A stretch of 64,000 nt of DNA, from contig NC_072791.1 in NCBI RefSeq assembly GCF_028583425.1, positions 37,021,368 to 37,085,367 of the forward strand. Direction: 5' to 3'. Origin of the DNA: Eublepharis macularius. Its lineage: Eukaryota > Chordata > Lepidosauria > Squamata > Eublepharidae. Shown one piece after another: positions 33,276 to 43,428 of this stretch (positions within the stretch are counted from its first letter, which is position 1; each line of letters starts with the position of its first letter). The notes under the pieces are model-generated. The model was not told where the DNA came from, made no database searches, and worked only from the letters and a program-made list of their open reading frames with translations. The position numbers and the translations under genes are program-made.

Positions 33276-33872
33276 ATCTGTCAAAAATTAGAAATAAATC
33301 AAGGACTTAAAGGTCACTGTAGTTCAACAGAAACCTTTCAAAACAGAATCCAACAGGAAGCTGTTGAATTGGCATTCATATGTAAATTTGACTCAGTCAG
33401 GCTTGGGTTGAATAGGGACTATGAATGGTTATCTCATTATCAGAAGTAACTGATCTCCATATCAGAAGCTACTGTTTGCTCCTCCCTCCCCTCTCCACCT
33501 ACTGTTTGCTCCTCCCTCCCCTCTCCACCTATATATCTGACCAGTTTCTTCTTGCCCTCCATGCATCTGACGAAGAGAACTGTGATTCTCAAAAGCTTAT
33601 GCTACAATAAAGTTGGTTAGTCTTAAAGGTGCTACTGGACTCTTTTTGATTTTGCTACTACAGACTAACATGGCTAACTCCTCTGGATCTCTGATCAGAT
33701 ATTGTAATTGTGAGAATGGTCAAGCATTGGTTTTGCAATTATTATGGAGTAGAATGAAATTGATAACCTCTTTCTAAATTGTTGCACTAATAGCACTTGT
33801 ACTTTCATTATAAAATTAAAAAATTGTTTCTGTATTTGGTCTCTTTGGACCTTGGGGTCCTCTAGTAGTGTA

Positions 33873-34055
33873 TATGTTATTATTATCCCCACAACAAAGC
33901 ATCCTGTCAGGTGGGTGGGGCTGAGAGAGCTCCAGAGAGCTGTGACTAGCCCAAGGTCACCCAGCTGGCTTCAAGTGGAAGAGTGGGGAATCAAACCCGG
34001 CTCTCCAGGTTAGAGTCTTGGGCTCTTAACCACTACACCAAACTGACTCTCTAAT
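33873..34055 (-). repeat. Sauria-type SINE, minus strand, inserted in L1 ORF1
   Basis: The reverse strand reads 'gagagtcagtttggtgtagt', 'ggttaagagcccaagactc', B-box 'gggtttgattccccactc', 'gctgggtgaccttgggc' and 'ttgttgtggggataataata'. It is a paralogue of 36561-36810 but lacks the last 60-70 bp. Confidence 0.82.
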
Positions 34056-35283
34056 TCAAATTATTTAGGTTCTCTACAGAGATTAATTCAGTGGGGGAGA
34101 TCCTATCCTTAAGAAGGGCTCTTAAGTGGGAGGTACCCAGATGCTCTGAATTCCAGAAAATCACCTGGCCTTTGTACTTTCGAGTATATATACCACCTTT
34201 GCAGGACTGTAGTTTTAATTCACTTTGGCATTATTGTTTCCACAAGTATTCTTTTTTCCTGCCAATCTTCCCAGATATAGGGTCCTGTTTTGAAATAAAA
34301 GACCCAGTGGAACTGAGTCTCTTGCTAAGGTTTTTACCTTCTAGGGATCTCTGAGAAAGTTGGTCTATTTTAGCTTCAATTACTTTTATTCATTCCAGAA
34401 TACAATTGACAGTTTTAGCAGTCAAAAGAATGAAATCAGACATGTTGTTGCCAGTTGCTTCTGGTTTGGAAGCCTCAAAATTGCCTTCCCCTTTAAATAG
34501 ATCAAAATTCTCCTGTAGGGGTATTGTCAGAGATGTAGTTGTTCTGAGAGGCAATATAATTGGATGTTGAGGTTGAATATACCTTCAAGGAGTGACTGGG
34601 TAATAAAAAATTCTCAATTTTAGTCTGCTTAGGAGCTGGTGCTGATGAAAATTCCTCTATATCCTGAGCCCTTTTGCAAGTGCCCATTACAAAGGGCTAG
34701 AACTGTTGCAAAGGCTGGGCAATTCTAGCTGATAAAACAATTAAAACAACCTTCTAGTTGGCAGAGAAACCAATCAAATGAAACACAGAGGGTGTAAGAG
34801 ACCAAAAATTCATAATTCCCTATCAGTTCCCTAGCAGTCAAAGTGTCAACATACTTATCTGTCTCTCCACGTCTTCAGTTAAACAGTCCAATGTCAATGA
34901 CTCTCCAGTTCATGCGCAAACAGCTGAAGCTAGGGCTGGAGACTTCTTCGTCTAGGCAGGTAACAATTCCTTTCCTTTTCTCCCTGTATAATTCTATATC
35001 TTCACTTACTAGACTTGTTGTAACCAAGCTGAGAAGATTTACAGCCACAATTAGCCTTCTTATCAGCAGTCTTGCCCCCACTCTGTATTGGTCCTTTATT
35101 AGACTCCAAAAGAGAGTAGCTTGTTAGGCAAGACTCTGTAGCTAATTTGGTAAAACAGCAGGCAAACCAAGCTATTGAAAATACCAGCTGAAAGATTCCA
35201 AAACAGCAGAAAGTTTTGAGTGCCCGTATAGAGCACATTAGAACTAGGTTATCTTGTATCAAAATAGGTTAAGTGCAAAGAGC

Positions 35284-35790
35284 GCCATTATTATTATTAT
35301 TAATGTAATTTATAGTCCACCTTTCTCACTGAGACTCCAGGCAGATTATACAGTGTAAGACAATATGATGAACAACTGGGACATTCAATAAGCATTAGGG
35401 TATGCCCTACAGAAATTTGAAAAATAAGCATAAAATTCAAATACAGGAATAAATAGATGAAACATTGCTGAAACAAAACATAAGCAATTGGATATGACAA
35501 ATTAAATGATGCAGAAATTACCCAGTAAGAGCATATTTACATTAACATTCCCCATCCCTTTACAAAAGCATCTCTCTGAACTCAGTTTTGCATAGCTTGC
35601 AGAAAACAAAAAGTGGGAGCTTTCCTGACCTCTTCCGGCAGGCTATTTATAAGATGGGGGCCACCACAGAGAATGTGTGAGTGTAAGCAGCTGTTGATTT
35701 TGCCCATTTGCAGCGTGGTATCTGCAGAAATTTAATGTGGAGAAGTCTTGTTGAAAATGGGTCAAATATGCCACTGTGTGAGGCAAATGA
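35284..35790 (-). repeat. LINE 3' region, minus strand
   Basis: 'atagtccacctttctcactg', 'agactccaggcagattatac' and an AAT-rich start reversed at 35288-35303 are typical of a CR1/L2-clade 3' end. The continuation ('ttccggcaggctatttataa', 'gggggccaccacagagaatg') is a longer version of the 28730 copy. Confidence 0.6.
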
Positions 35791-36560
35791 GCTTTTTGAT
35801 CAATTCTTCTTAAGTAATTGCCATTGAAAATTAAGTTTCACTTAGACTTTCTTTAAAGACTCAGTGTTCCCACTTGACCTCTTTCACCAATATTGCTAGC
35901 CCATTCATGTTGGTTAAAAACACCAGAAGCTACACAGCATATTGCATTTTTACAAGTATTTTACTGAGCTCTTGTTTAGTCATGCATGAGGGAGACATTA
36001 AATCAATACACTGATCCATTAGTGAAAAGGTTGACCTGGCTAGTATTGCTGAGGTAGCAGAGTATAGCAAAGAGGAAGTGAGATGTGTATCGGTGCAGGA
36101 ACAAAATGAGAAAAATATCTGAGAACATGTCAGGAAATCCAGGAAAACTGAGAGTCCTGATTTCACTTAACACACATGGTTTGCTGTGGATCTATGCTAC
36201 AGAAAATATAGTAGCAAAATTTATTTTCCTCTTAATGTTAATTTCCAATAAAAGCTGAGAAACATTGAAAATTACATTTGATTTCAAAATGTCTTTTTAT
36301 CCGCTAATTTAAGGGGGAGGGGAGCAGCAATTTCATCTTGAAGACTGATTTCACATTACAATTTTATTTCTGTTAACATCAAGATTCATGTAGCTACAGT
36401 AAAAATATAGGACAGTGTATATACAAGATTGGTTAGCTCCACCCTAGATCTGCTAGCACAGGAGTGCCTAATCCCAACTAGATCAAGGGAGGAATTGTGG
36501 GAAGATGGCTGCCAGTTTGTAACATCTAGGTTGAGTGGTTTTGTCTCTCCTTCTGCAGGT
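35791..36560. other. No recognisable feature
   Basis: AT-rich, unassigned. Confidence 0.35.
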
Positions 36561-36810
36561 AATAACAACAACATTCGATTTATATATCACCCTTCAGGAT
36601 GACTTAACACCCACTCAGAGTGGTTTACAAAGTATGTTATTATTATCCCCACAACAAACATCCTGTGAGGTGGGTGGAGCTGAGAGAGCACCTAGAAGCT
36701 CTGACTGACCCAAGGTCACCTAGCTGGCTTCAAGTGGAGGAGTGAGGAATCAAACCCGGTTCTCTAGATTAGAGTCCCGCACTCTTAACCACTACACCAA
36801 ACTGGCTCTC
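36561..36810 (-). repeat. Sauria-type SINE, full length, minus strand
   Basis: Reverse strand: 'gagccagtttggtgtagtgg' (A-box), B-box 'gggtttgattcctcact', core 'gctaggtgaccttgggtcag', 'ttgttgtggggataataata', and a 3' end 'agggtgatatataaatcgaa' with 'tgttgttgttatt'. The last block resembles the Bov-B LINE 3' end, which would explain mobilisation by Bov-B (one is at 37585-38203). Best-preserved SINE in the window. Confidence 0.88.
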
Positions 36811-36949
36811 GGGCTCTTTAAAGCCCAAGCTTGGCCAGGGGGCTTAGACTTGGCATAAGCTGATGGGCAAGAGCCTAAGCACTCTGTGTCCTTGGCTGTT
36901 AGACCCTGGCCTTGGTTTTAAAAGATTAATCAGGTGGACAGTGGCCTAG

Positions 36950-37095
36950 GATATGTTGTGCTCTTTTTGTTTGATTATTTTATAGTGTGTTATATCGAAT
37001 TTGTTTAAACTGTATTGTATTTTTTTGTAAGCAGTTTTGGAATTGCCACTGGGGAGAAAAGTGGGATAAAAATCCACCAAATAAATGAATGGATC
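36950..37095 (+). repeat. LINE 3' tail
   Basis: 'gtaagcagttttggaattgc', 'cactggggagaaaagtggg', 'ataaaaatccaccaaataaa'. Same style as 27440-27510. Confidence 0.5.
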
Positions 37096-37584
37096 ATCAC
37101 ACACGGCAGGGTGTGTTATTAAGCATTTGTGCTCAGTTGATGAAGGCAGGAAAGGTGCTACACAGAGTCTTCTGGGAATGTGATTATGCCATTTTCCCGA
37201 GTTTGGTATTTAATGTGTTATTATTATTCGGGGCTTTGATGCAGAGAATTGTGAGCTGAGCTTCGCTTACAAAGGGACCTGTGTTGCCTCCTCCTTTTGG
37301 ATGCACCCCTACATCCTTCTAAAAGCCCCTTCTTAAGGATGATAGATGGCAGGGGGAATTTGCTGCAGGATGTTTTACATGAACAGGTGGGAGGAACATA
37401 TTCATCTCTATATGTTCTATTATATTGTGTTTAATAATGCAATTTTTGTTGCTTGATCATTCCCTAAAAAGCTCAGGAGAGAACATATGGTCCCAAATTG
37501 GTATGGGATGGGAACAATGCTATTTCTTTATACACCAGCTCTTTGGACACCTGCTTGAGGCAGTTAGATTCAACTATATATTAC
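37096..37584. other. No recognisable feature
   Basis: Unassigned sequence. Confidence 0.3.
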
Positions 37585-38203
37585 CTAATGAGATGTGTGT
37601 TATATGTTGTCAAATCACCTCTGACCTATAATGACCCTATGTATGAAAGACCTCCAAAATGTCCTATCATTAACAGATTTGCTCAGATCCTGCAAACTGA
37701 AGGATGTGGCTTCTTTTTTTTGAGTCAAGCTTCTCATTTTAGGTCTTCCTCTTTTCCGACTGCCTTCCACTTTTCCTAACATTATTGACTTTTCCAGAGA
37801 ATCTTGCCTTCACATGATGTGGCCAAGGTACGATAGCTTCAGTATTGTCATTTTAGCTTCTAGGGAGGAATCAGGCTTGATTTGATCTAGTACCCACTTA
37901 TTTGTCTTTTTGGCTGTCCATGGTATCTGCAAAACTCTCCTCCAGCACCACATTTCAAATGCATCAATTTTCTTCCTGTCAGCGGTCCCCTTGTATTTCC
38001 AGATTGTTGAGGCCAGTCCTTTTGATTGTTTTGTAGCTTTCTTCACTGTCCAACTTTCACATCCATACATAGTAATGGGGAATACCACACTTTGGATTAT
38101 CTTGATCTTGGTTCCCAGAGAGACATCTTTAAGTATCTTCTCTAGCTCCCTCACAGCAGCTCTTCCAAGTTTCAGTCTTCTTATTTCATCATTGCAGACC
38201 TAA
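37585..38203 (-). pseudogene. Bov-B (RTE) LINE ORF2 C-terminal part
   Basis: The minus frame 38154-37810 encodes 'VFPITMYGCESWTVKKA', 'IDAFEMWCWRRVLQIPWTAK' and 'SLEAKMTILKLSYLGHIM', the hallmark post-RT region of Bov-B/RTE retrotransposons. After a stop, the frame continues with the C-terminal 'LQFAGSEQIC'-like segment into 37620. It is truncated at about 38203, so the RT catalytic region is missing. An extra 11-codon stretch between 'VKKATKQ' and 'DRKKIDAFE' looks like an insertion relative to the family. Confidence 0.9.
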
Positions 38204-38843
38204 CGAGATACAGTGCTGCATTTTACAGTTAATATTATAAACTCCTGAATGAAGAAACAAGACATTAGTTGACAAATCAATATGTTAATTTTAAATGTTT
38301 TGTAAACACTTTTTTAACATCAGCATAGGTCAATTGTTACAAATCAGCCAGCAAGACTAATTTTCCCATGTTGCCTCTTTTTCTGGGGGCCCACATGGGG
38401 GCTAGAAGAGAATAATGTCTGTGTCGGCTATAGTCAGTCCTTGACCTTTCTTTCAGCTTGCTAATGAAGGTGACACTTAGCATCAATTATAATGATGTGT
38501 ATTTTGACTTGGATAGGCTTTCAATCCAATCCAATCAGAATTGGATTACAATCAACAGCACATAGTGCAGAGACCACTGAGCAGATCCCATCAGATGGTA
38601 ATGAAATTTTAGCCACAAAACATGACTTGGGCTTAGTTTCAACTAGTGACAGAGGGGTAAACAAATCTATGTTACCACTTGAGCGAGTTACATTAGCAGC
38701 TCCCCTGAGCTTGCCACTAAGATGAGATTAATTCTGAGAACTGCATTTTGGGGTTTTTTTTTCATGATTTCTCATATGCAATTTATAATTGACATTCTCT
38801 TCTGGAAATATATTAAAATACACCAAGCATATCCACTGTAAAC
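38204..38843. other. No recognisable feature
   Basis: Unassigned sequence between Bov-B and a microsatellite. Confidence 0.3.
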
Positions 38844-38844
38844 T

Positions 38845-38879
<35 letters not shown>

Positions 38880-38880
38880 T
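38844..38880. repeat. C-run followed by (CT)n microsatellite
   Basis: Nine or more C followed by about 13 CT units. Confidence 0.9.
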
Positions 38881-39089
38881 TGAAGACAAAAAAACCTTAC
38901 AAAAATGTCAATGAACTTTGAATATTAATAATTGTATAACTAATAACCTTCTAGACTGTGGCCATCCCCCCTTTGAGAAAGGGAGGCTTTTACCAAAACT
39001 ACATTTTAAAAGCAATATTATATGACTATCTTAAATGTCCTCCCTCTTGGATGTGTCAGTAAAGTTGAGAGCAATACTGTCAGGAGTTG

Positions 39090-39297
39090 GTCAACAGTCT
39101 AAGCTCCTAGAAGAGTAATTCAAGCTCCTCCTCCTCCCTCCTCTTCTATATTTGACCAGTCTCTGTATCGTGCATCTGACGAAGAGAACTTGATTCTCGA
39201 AAGCTTATGCTACAATAAAGTTGGTTAGTCTTAAAGGTGCTACTGGACTCTTTTTGATTTTGCTACTACAGACTAACAGGGCTAACTCCTCTGCAAA
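39090..39297 (+). repeat. PLE 3' tail, same family as 33440-33690
   Basis: Shares 'catctgacgaagagaact', 'gaaagcttatgctacaataa', 'agttggttagtcttaaaggt' and 'gctactggactctttttgat' with the tail behind the Cys-type PLE. Only the 3' UTR remains. Confidence 0.7.
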
Positions 39298-39305
39298 ATA
39301 GGCAA

Positions 39306-39612
39306 GTGGATCATCGGGTGTGGTGTAGGGGGAGATATGATGGTGGAAGAAGAAGGCAGGTAAGGAGAAAAGACAGTAGACATTCATGGGCTGTTGCAGT
39401 TTCCAGTTTGTCTTCCAATCAGGGTGATGCTGGTGATCATATCACTATCCCACTGGGCTATAATATCTTGCTTTTAAATGCCAGGTCAGTAACAGGCAAA
39501 CAAGCAGGCATCCAAGATTTGATTCTGGATGAGAGGGCTGATCTGGCAGGTACCAGGGACACCTGGCTGGGAGAGGGGGGAGGAGTTAACCGCTCCCAAC
39601 TATGTCCCCCTG
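39306..39612 (+). pseudogene. CR1 LINE ORF2 endonuclease N-terminus
   Basis: The frame from 39306 includes 'ITIPLGYNILLLNARSVTGK', 'AGIQDLILDERADLAGTRDT' and 'WLGEGGGVNRSQLCPPA'. This is the start of the CR1 AP endonuclease, with the conserved 'LNARS' and the 'ADLACITETW' motif mutated to 'ADLAGTRDTW', so the catalytic Glu is replaced. It ends abruptly at about 39612 where different sequence begins. Confidence 0.82.
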
Positions 39613-40060
39613 CATCAAGCTCCTAGGAGAGTTACAATTGAGCTGGGGGTACATAGAGTGAAAAGCAGAAGCCAATTGCTGGTGAGAAGGTAGAACTTTG
39701 ACAGAGAAGATGTAAAGCCCTGCACAGGGTGGGAGAAGCTAAGCAACTGTAAGTCTCCTTTTGGAGGGATTTGATACTTTATACCCCATGAGGGTAAGGG
39801 TGAATCAGGCCTACTTGTATTGGAACTGAGACAGGAGGAGGAACCAAGTAAGGCAGGCATGTTGGGGAGCTTTGTTGCTTCCCAGCCATTGTTTTTTCTG
39901 TGTGAATTTTGCTCTATGCAGATGTCATGTCCCTGTATTAATTCTACTCCATGTTTATGTTCTCTTATTTACTTAACTGTTATACTATTTGTTTAATAAA
40001 CTGGTTCTTGTTCATTCTATCTGAGTCCTTCACACCTCATATTTGGTCATACATACCAAC
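39613..40060 (+). repeat. Candidate LTR or retroposed 3' end
   Basis: A polyadenylation signal in 'ttaataaactggttcttg' (about 39993) is followed by 'ttctatctgagtccttcaca', a layout like LTR R-U5. The start 'caagctcctaggagag' is similar to 'taagctcctagaagag' at 39100, so it may flank an insertion. No paired LTR or internal coding was found. Confidence 0.3.
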
Positions 40061-40084
40061 CAGCTGAAAACCAGGGGAGAGATG

Positions 40085-40495
40085 TGGAAGGGGGCAACTG
40101 TCAGTGCCAGAGTTGTGTCACTTCTGGGAAAACCCATAAGTTATGGGAGGGGGGTATCCGGCACTTACCTTCCTGCCACTCCCATTGTGCTTGCACACAT
40201 GCCCCCATGCCTGTGCAATGATATCACTTTTAGGAAGTGGCATCATCATGCAGGTGCAGGGGCAGGAATGTACTTTGCAGCATGCCCAAATCATCTCACT
40301 GTGAAGTGCAGGAGTGTTCTTGGGGCAGCATGATGATGTCACTCCCAAGAAGTGATGTCATTGTGCCACCCCAGGAGCATGCCCAGGAGGCCCGTTCCTA
40401 CAAATTTACCCCCTGCTGGCCAGGTAAGTGGTGGCAGGGGTTAGAGGGTGTAAGTGGAGATCCCCTGCTCCCCACCAGGGGAATGCCCTGACTGA
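40085..40495. repeat. GC-rich element with mirrored 'gaagtgatgtcat' blocks
   Basis: Contains 'gtcacttctgggaaaaccc', 'gatatcacttttaggaagtg', 'gatgatgtcactcccaag' and 'gaagtgatgtcattgtgcc', with 'gccaggtaagtggtggcagg' near the right end. Same class as 25305, 54340 and 55640. Ends are not sharply defined. Confidence 0.5.
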
Positions 40496-41112
40496 AATTA
40501 TGCTAACATTGTAACACTAATTACGGCACACCCTGAGTGACAGGGACAGTGCTAGGCCATCTTCAGTAAAGCCCTAGAAACAGTATAGTGGCACATGGCA
40601 ATCATTTAAAGCCCTTACCTGCTCCAGAGCTGAAGGAGGCAGGAGGGAAGAAGAGTGTGTATGTGAGGAATGAACATTGTGTCCATGGTCACCATTCCAT
40701 CCCTGCCCCTTTCATGAACATAATCTAGAGGAGCTAAATGCTTGCACAAAAGAAAAATTCAGATGCAGTTTGTGGTTCTCTATAATTTTGCCATAATGCT
40801 TAATATTTATATTGTGATGAAAGCATTAGAGTGGTATGGAGAATCAAGAAGTACATTTCTTTCCAAAGAAACCAGAAGGGATATATATGTTTTCTATCTC
40901 AGATATGCCTTCTGTTCCTTTTTTATATGTAAAATATCCACATATTATTTTCATTATAATGTTAAAAATCAGGAAGAGGAGAGAGGGCAGGAAAGCATGA
41001 ATATAGTGAGAAGAAAGATCCAAAGTTAAGTCTATGAAGCAAAGTCAAGGACTTTGAAACAGACAGGAAGAGGGAAAGAAGCAAAAAGGAGTGTGTAAGG
41101 AATGAAGGAGAG
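40496..41112. other. No recognisable feature
   Basis: Unassigned. The short frames here have no recognisable domains. Confidence 0.3.
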
Positions 41113-41439
41113 TAGACATGGGGACAGACCAGGAAAAAGCCATGGACCATCGGTCAATGGTCCATCACATTTCATGGACCACAGACCATTCAAGGACCCA
41201 CCCCAGTTCACAGACCAGTTTGTCGGTCCATGGTCTGTCACTTCCAGAGCCCCTAGTACCGCCCTCTTTGCACTCAGAGAGGCCAAACAGTGTGTCTTCA
41301 GCAGGCTCTCCTTCAGCCACTCTCCAAGTTTGGCCAAGATTGTATTTTAGACATCTGAGTTACAGACCCCCAAAGTGGCCACCCCCAGGAAACTTCCAGT
41401 ACATAGAATAGGAGCTGCAAACACCAGTTGACTTCCACT

Positions 41440-42110
41440 GGCTTGCAGCAATTGGCAGAGCCCTAGGCTAGCCCAACACCACACAATCAAGTAAGAATTG
41501 AAAGGGGGGAGGAGAAATGAGACAGAAGAGTGAGCCCTCAAAGAGACCAATAAGCTTGTACCCAGAGCCTGACTGCAGCTCTGAGAGCCAAGCTACAAGC
41601 GATGCCTGACACAGGTTGGACACTTGTCAGCTTCCCTCAAGTTTTGATGGGAAATGTAGGTGTCCTGGTTTTACAGCTTGGCTCTCCATTACAGGCATCC
41701 TAGCCTTGCAGCTGTAATGGAGAGCCAAGCTGTAAAACCAGGACGCCTACATTTCCCATCAAAACTTGAGGTAAGCTGACAAGTGTCCAACCTGTGTAAG
41801 GCGTCACTTGTAGCTTAGCTCTCAGACTGGGTTGGGGCACAGCCCTAGGCTAGCCCACCCCTCCTCCCCAAGCAATTTTTTTAAAAAGAAACAAGAGTGA
41901 GCCCTCAGACAAGGAAGCCCAATAAGCTTGCACCCAGATCCTGACTGCAGCTCTGAGACTGGGTTGGGATACAGCCTTAGGCTAGCCCACCGCCCTACAA
42001 GCAAATAACAATTGAAAGGGAAAAAAAGGAGAAACAAGAATGAGCCCTCATCCGAAAAAAACCAAAAAGCTTGCTCCCACCCAGAGTCTTGCTGCAACAC
42101 AAGCCCCAAG
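41440..42110. repeat. Three tandem modules inside the hAT-like element
   Basis: Each module has 'cctaggctagcccac' (or 'cttagg'), 'gagtgagccctca', 'aataagcttgcacccaga' and 'ctgactgcagctctga' in order. They start at about 41450, 41830 and 41957, each about 130-145 bp. The first two are separated by the MITE. Confidence 0.7.
41585..41821. mobile_element. Long palindromic MITE
   Basis: Left arm gagccaagctacaagcgatg and the reverse complement of the right arm gagctaagctacaagtgacg pair along almost the full 237 bp, leaving only a short centre ('cctagccttgcagc'). The terminal motif matches the MITE at 1641-1758. It interrupts the hAT tandem modules. Confidence 0.82.
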
Positions 42111-42367
42111 CCTCCTTCTGGTGCAATCCGAAAAAATTCCCTCAACAAGCTGTTTCTCCGAGACAGCAACCAGCTGGAAAGTGACACCGCAGCTCTGCAC
42201 TATGTCTTATATATTAAACACTCACATAGAGAATAATAGAAGCTCTCTGGTTGGCAGCTAGAGCTGCCTATCAAGGTTTTCAGGGTAAGATTGGTGTGTT
42301 TCAAGGGCAGCAGAAAATCTGTAGGCAGCTCCTACGTTGCCTAGATAATTGATTGCTTGGTGCCAAT

Positions 42368-42965
42368 GTTATGCACAAACTTGTGCCTTAGGTGTCCCTC
42401 TCGCCAATCACAATAAGAGACACACACACCACAGAGTCCTGTAGAATGAAGCAATATATGATTGTTTAATTTAAACAATGGAGGAGCCCTTTTACACAGG
42501 AGTAGGTGGTCTCCTTGTGTCCAAAGCTCATCAAAGCTACAATAGAAGTGCAAAGCAATTTATACCCTCAGGTTAATTATAATAATATCACAATATTCTA
42601 ATATTTGTTATCTTATTGGCTTGCAGTCTTTGACGCAGGTGTCTAGGGTTAATTTGATTGGAAGAGCAAGTTTAGGTCAGCGACTTAATTGGGGGAATTC
42701 CAAGATTTGCAGCTCCTTATCTTGTCCTTGTGCTTGTTCCCCTTGGAAGGACACCTGCCTCCTCCTGCCCACCTCCCTTTTGCTGTTACCTTCGACGGCG
42801 CCGTGAAGTCTCATCTTGGCAGCCTTGGGTGGGGGGAGGGGGAGGGGGGAGCTTCAGATAACTGAGGTCCGTGGACAGAAAGGAATGTTCCCCCACTTCT
42901 GCACTCTCTCCCCTTTTTGCAGCCTTGAGAGAGATAATGCCACAGGTGGCTGACCTAGCTTGCTA
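42368..42965 (-). repeat. Candidate solo LTR, minus strand
   Basis: The reverse strand starts tgtagcaagctagg and ends gtgcataaca (TG...CA). It contains 'gagggtataaattgctttgc' (TATA-like), then 'aaattaaacaatc' and 'gtgtgtctcttattg'. Such order fits U3-R-U5. The minus-strand bases following it, ttggcaccaagc, look like a primer-binding site but also fit the host hAT sequence. No duplication was identified, and there is no retroviral coding sequence. Confidence 0.5.
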
Positions 42966-43428
42966 CATTACTCAATTTCTTCAAAAAGCATTTGTGTGAC
43001 ATTTCTACAGGTGCCTCTCTACAAGCAATATATTGTTTAGTGCTCAGTTCTTACAGAGTTTTAACATGTTTTAACACATTCTTCTTTGATCTTCTTATTT
43101 CAAGTGTCATATTATTGCAGATTGCATTACAAATACTACAATGGCTCCTGAGCATAGAAAAGGTGCAAGGCATATAATACTGAAATGGTATATATAATAC
43201 TGGTATATATAATACTGAAAGGCACAGAAATGGTATATAAAATCCCTTTCTTCAAATCCATATTCCTCACCTAGATGTCTGGTTTCACGGACCAATGGGC
43301 TGATGGACCGGCCAAAGTTCGTTGCATCTATGAAAAAAGGTGTGTCCACTACCCGCCAGCTCATGAATGACGAACCAACCCAGTCCATGTAAAATTTTGG
43401 TCAGTTTTTCAGTCCGTGCCCATGTCTA

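Larger units (their letters stand above)
32545..33690 (+). mobile_element. Penelope-like element with Cys-rich linker, inserted in L1 ORF1
   Basis: The plus-strand coding part is 32545-32985. After an internal LINE-tail insertion (about 32990-33275), a frame at 33318-33448 ends '...DSVRLGLNRDYEWLSHYQK' and is followed by a 3' UTR with the tail 'ataaagttggttagtcttaa' and 'ggtgctactggactcttttt'. The element lies opposite to the L1. The RT catalytic motifs are absent, so it is 5' truncated. Confidence 0.7.
32195..34687 (-). pseudogene. L1 ORF1, split by PLE and SINE insertions
   Basis: The N-terminal segment (34687-34502) starts 'MGTCKRAQDIEEFSSAPAPK'. It continues in shifted frames through 'MSDFILLTAKTVNCILE' (34442) and 'VEAKIDQLSQRS'-like sequence, a plausible coiled coil. 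After the SINE, 33870-33690 reads 'EDPKVQRDQIQKQF', similar to the RNA-binding part of L1 ORF1. After the PLE, 32452-32195 gives a C-terminal tail ending 'TALFSSLIPTAVKD'. Assignment rests on position upstream of ORF2 and composition, not on a conserved motif. Confidence 0.6.
28977..35283 (-). mobile_element. L1-clade LINE, nearly full length but decayed, with nested insertions
   Basis: In minus-strand order: 5' UTR-like region (35283-34690), ORF1 blocks (34687-34060, about 33870-33690, 32455-32195), ORF2 endonuclease (31803-30821), RT (30725-29499), a post-RT block (29216-29013) and an A-rich tail. Extent is about 6.3 kb including about 1.4 kb of insertions. Every ORF has stops or frameshifts. 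The 5' boundary at 35283 is inferred from where the next LINE tail begins. The C-terminal Cys-rich region is missing, so the 3' end seems internally deleted. Confidence 0.8.
41113..43428. mobile_element. hAT-like element, 2.3 kb, with nested insertions
   Basis: Left end tagacatggggacagacc; right end, reverse complemented, tagacatgggcacggact. The flanks aaggagag (41105-41112) and aagaagag (43429-43436) match at seven of eight positions. Subterminal words are 'ggtccatg'/'catggacc' in place of the 'ggttcatg'/'catgaacc' of the other copies, so this is a subfamily with coordinated change across both ends. Interior: three tandem modules (about 41440, 41822, 41957), a palindromic MITE and a candidate LTR. 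No transposase. Confidence 0.75.

Noticed and set aside
28730..35500. The similar LINE fragments at 28730-28945 and 35295-35500 as a target duplication of the L1 between them
   Set aside because: They are over 200 bp, diverged, and differ in their outer flanks. Two separate insertions of a common repeat explain them better.
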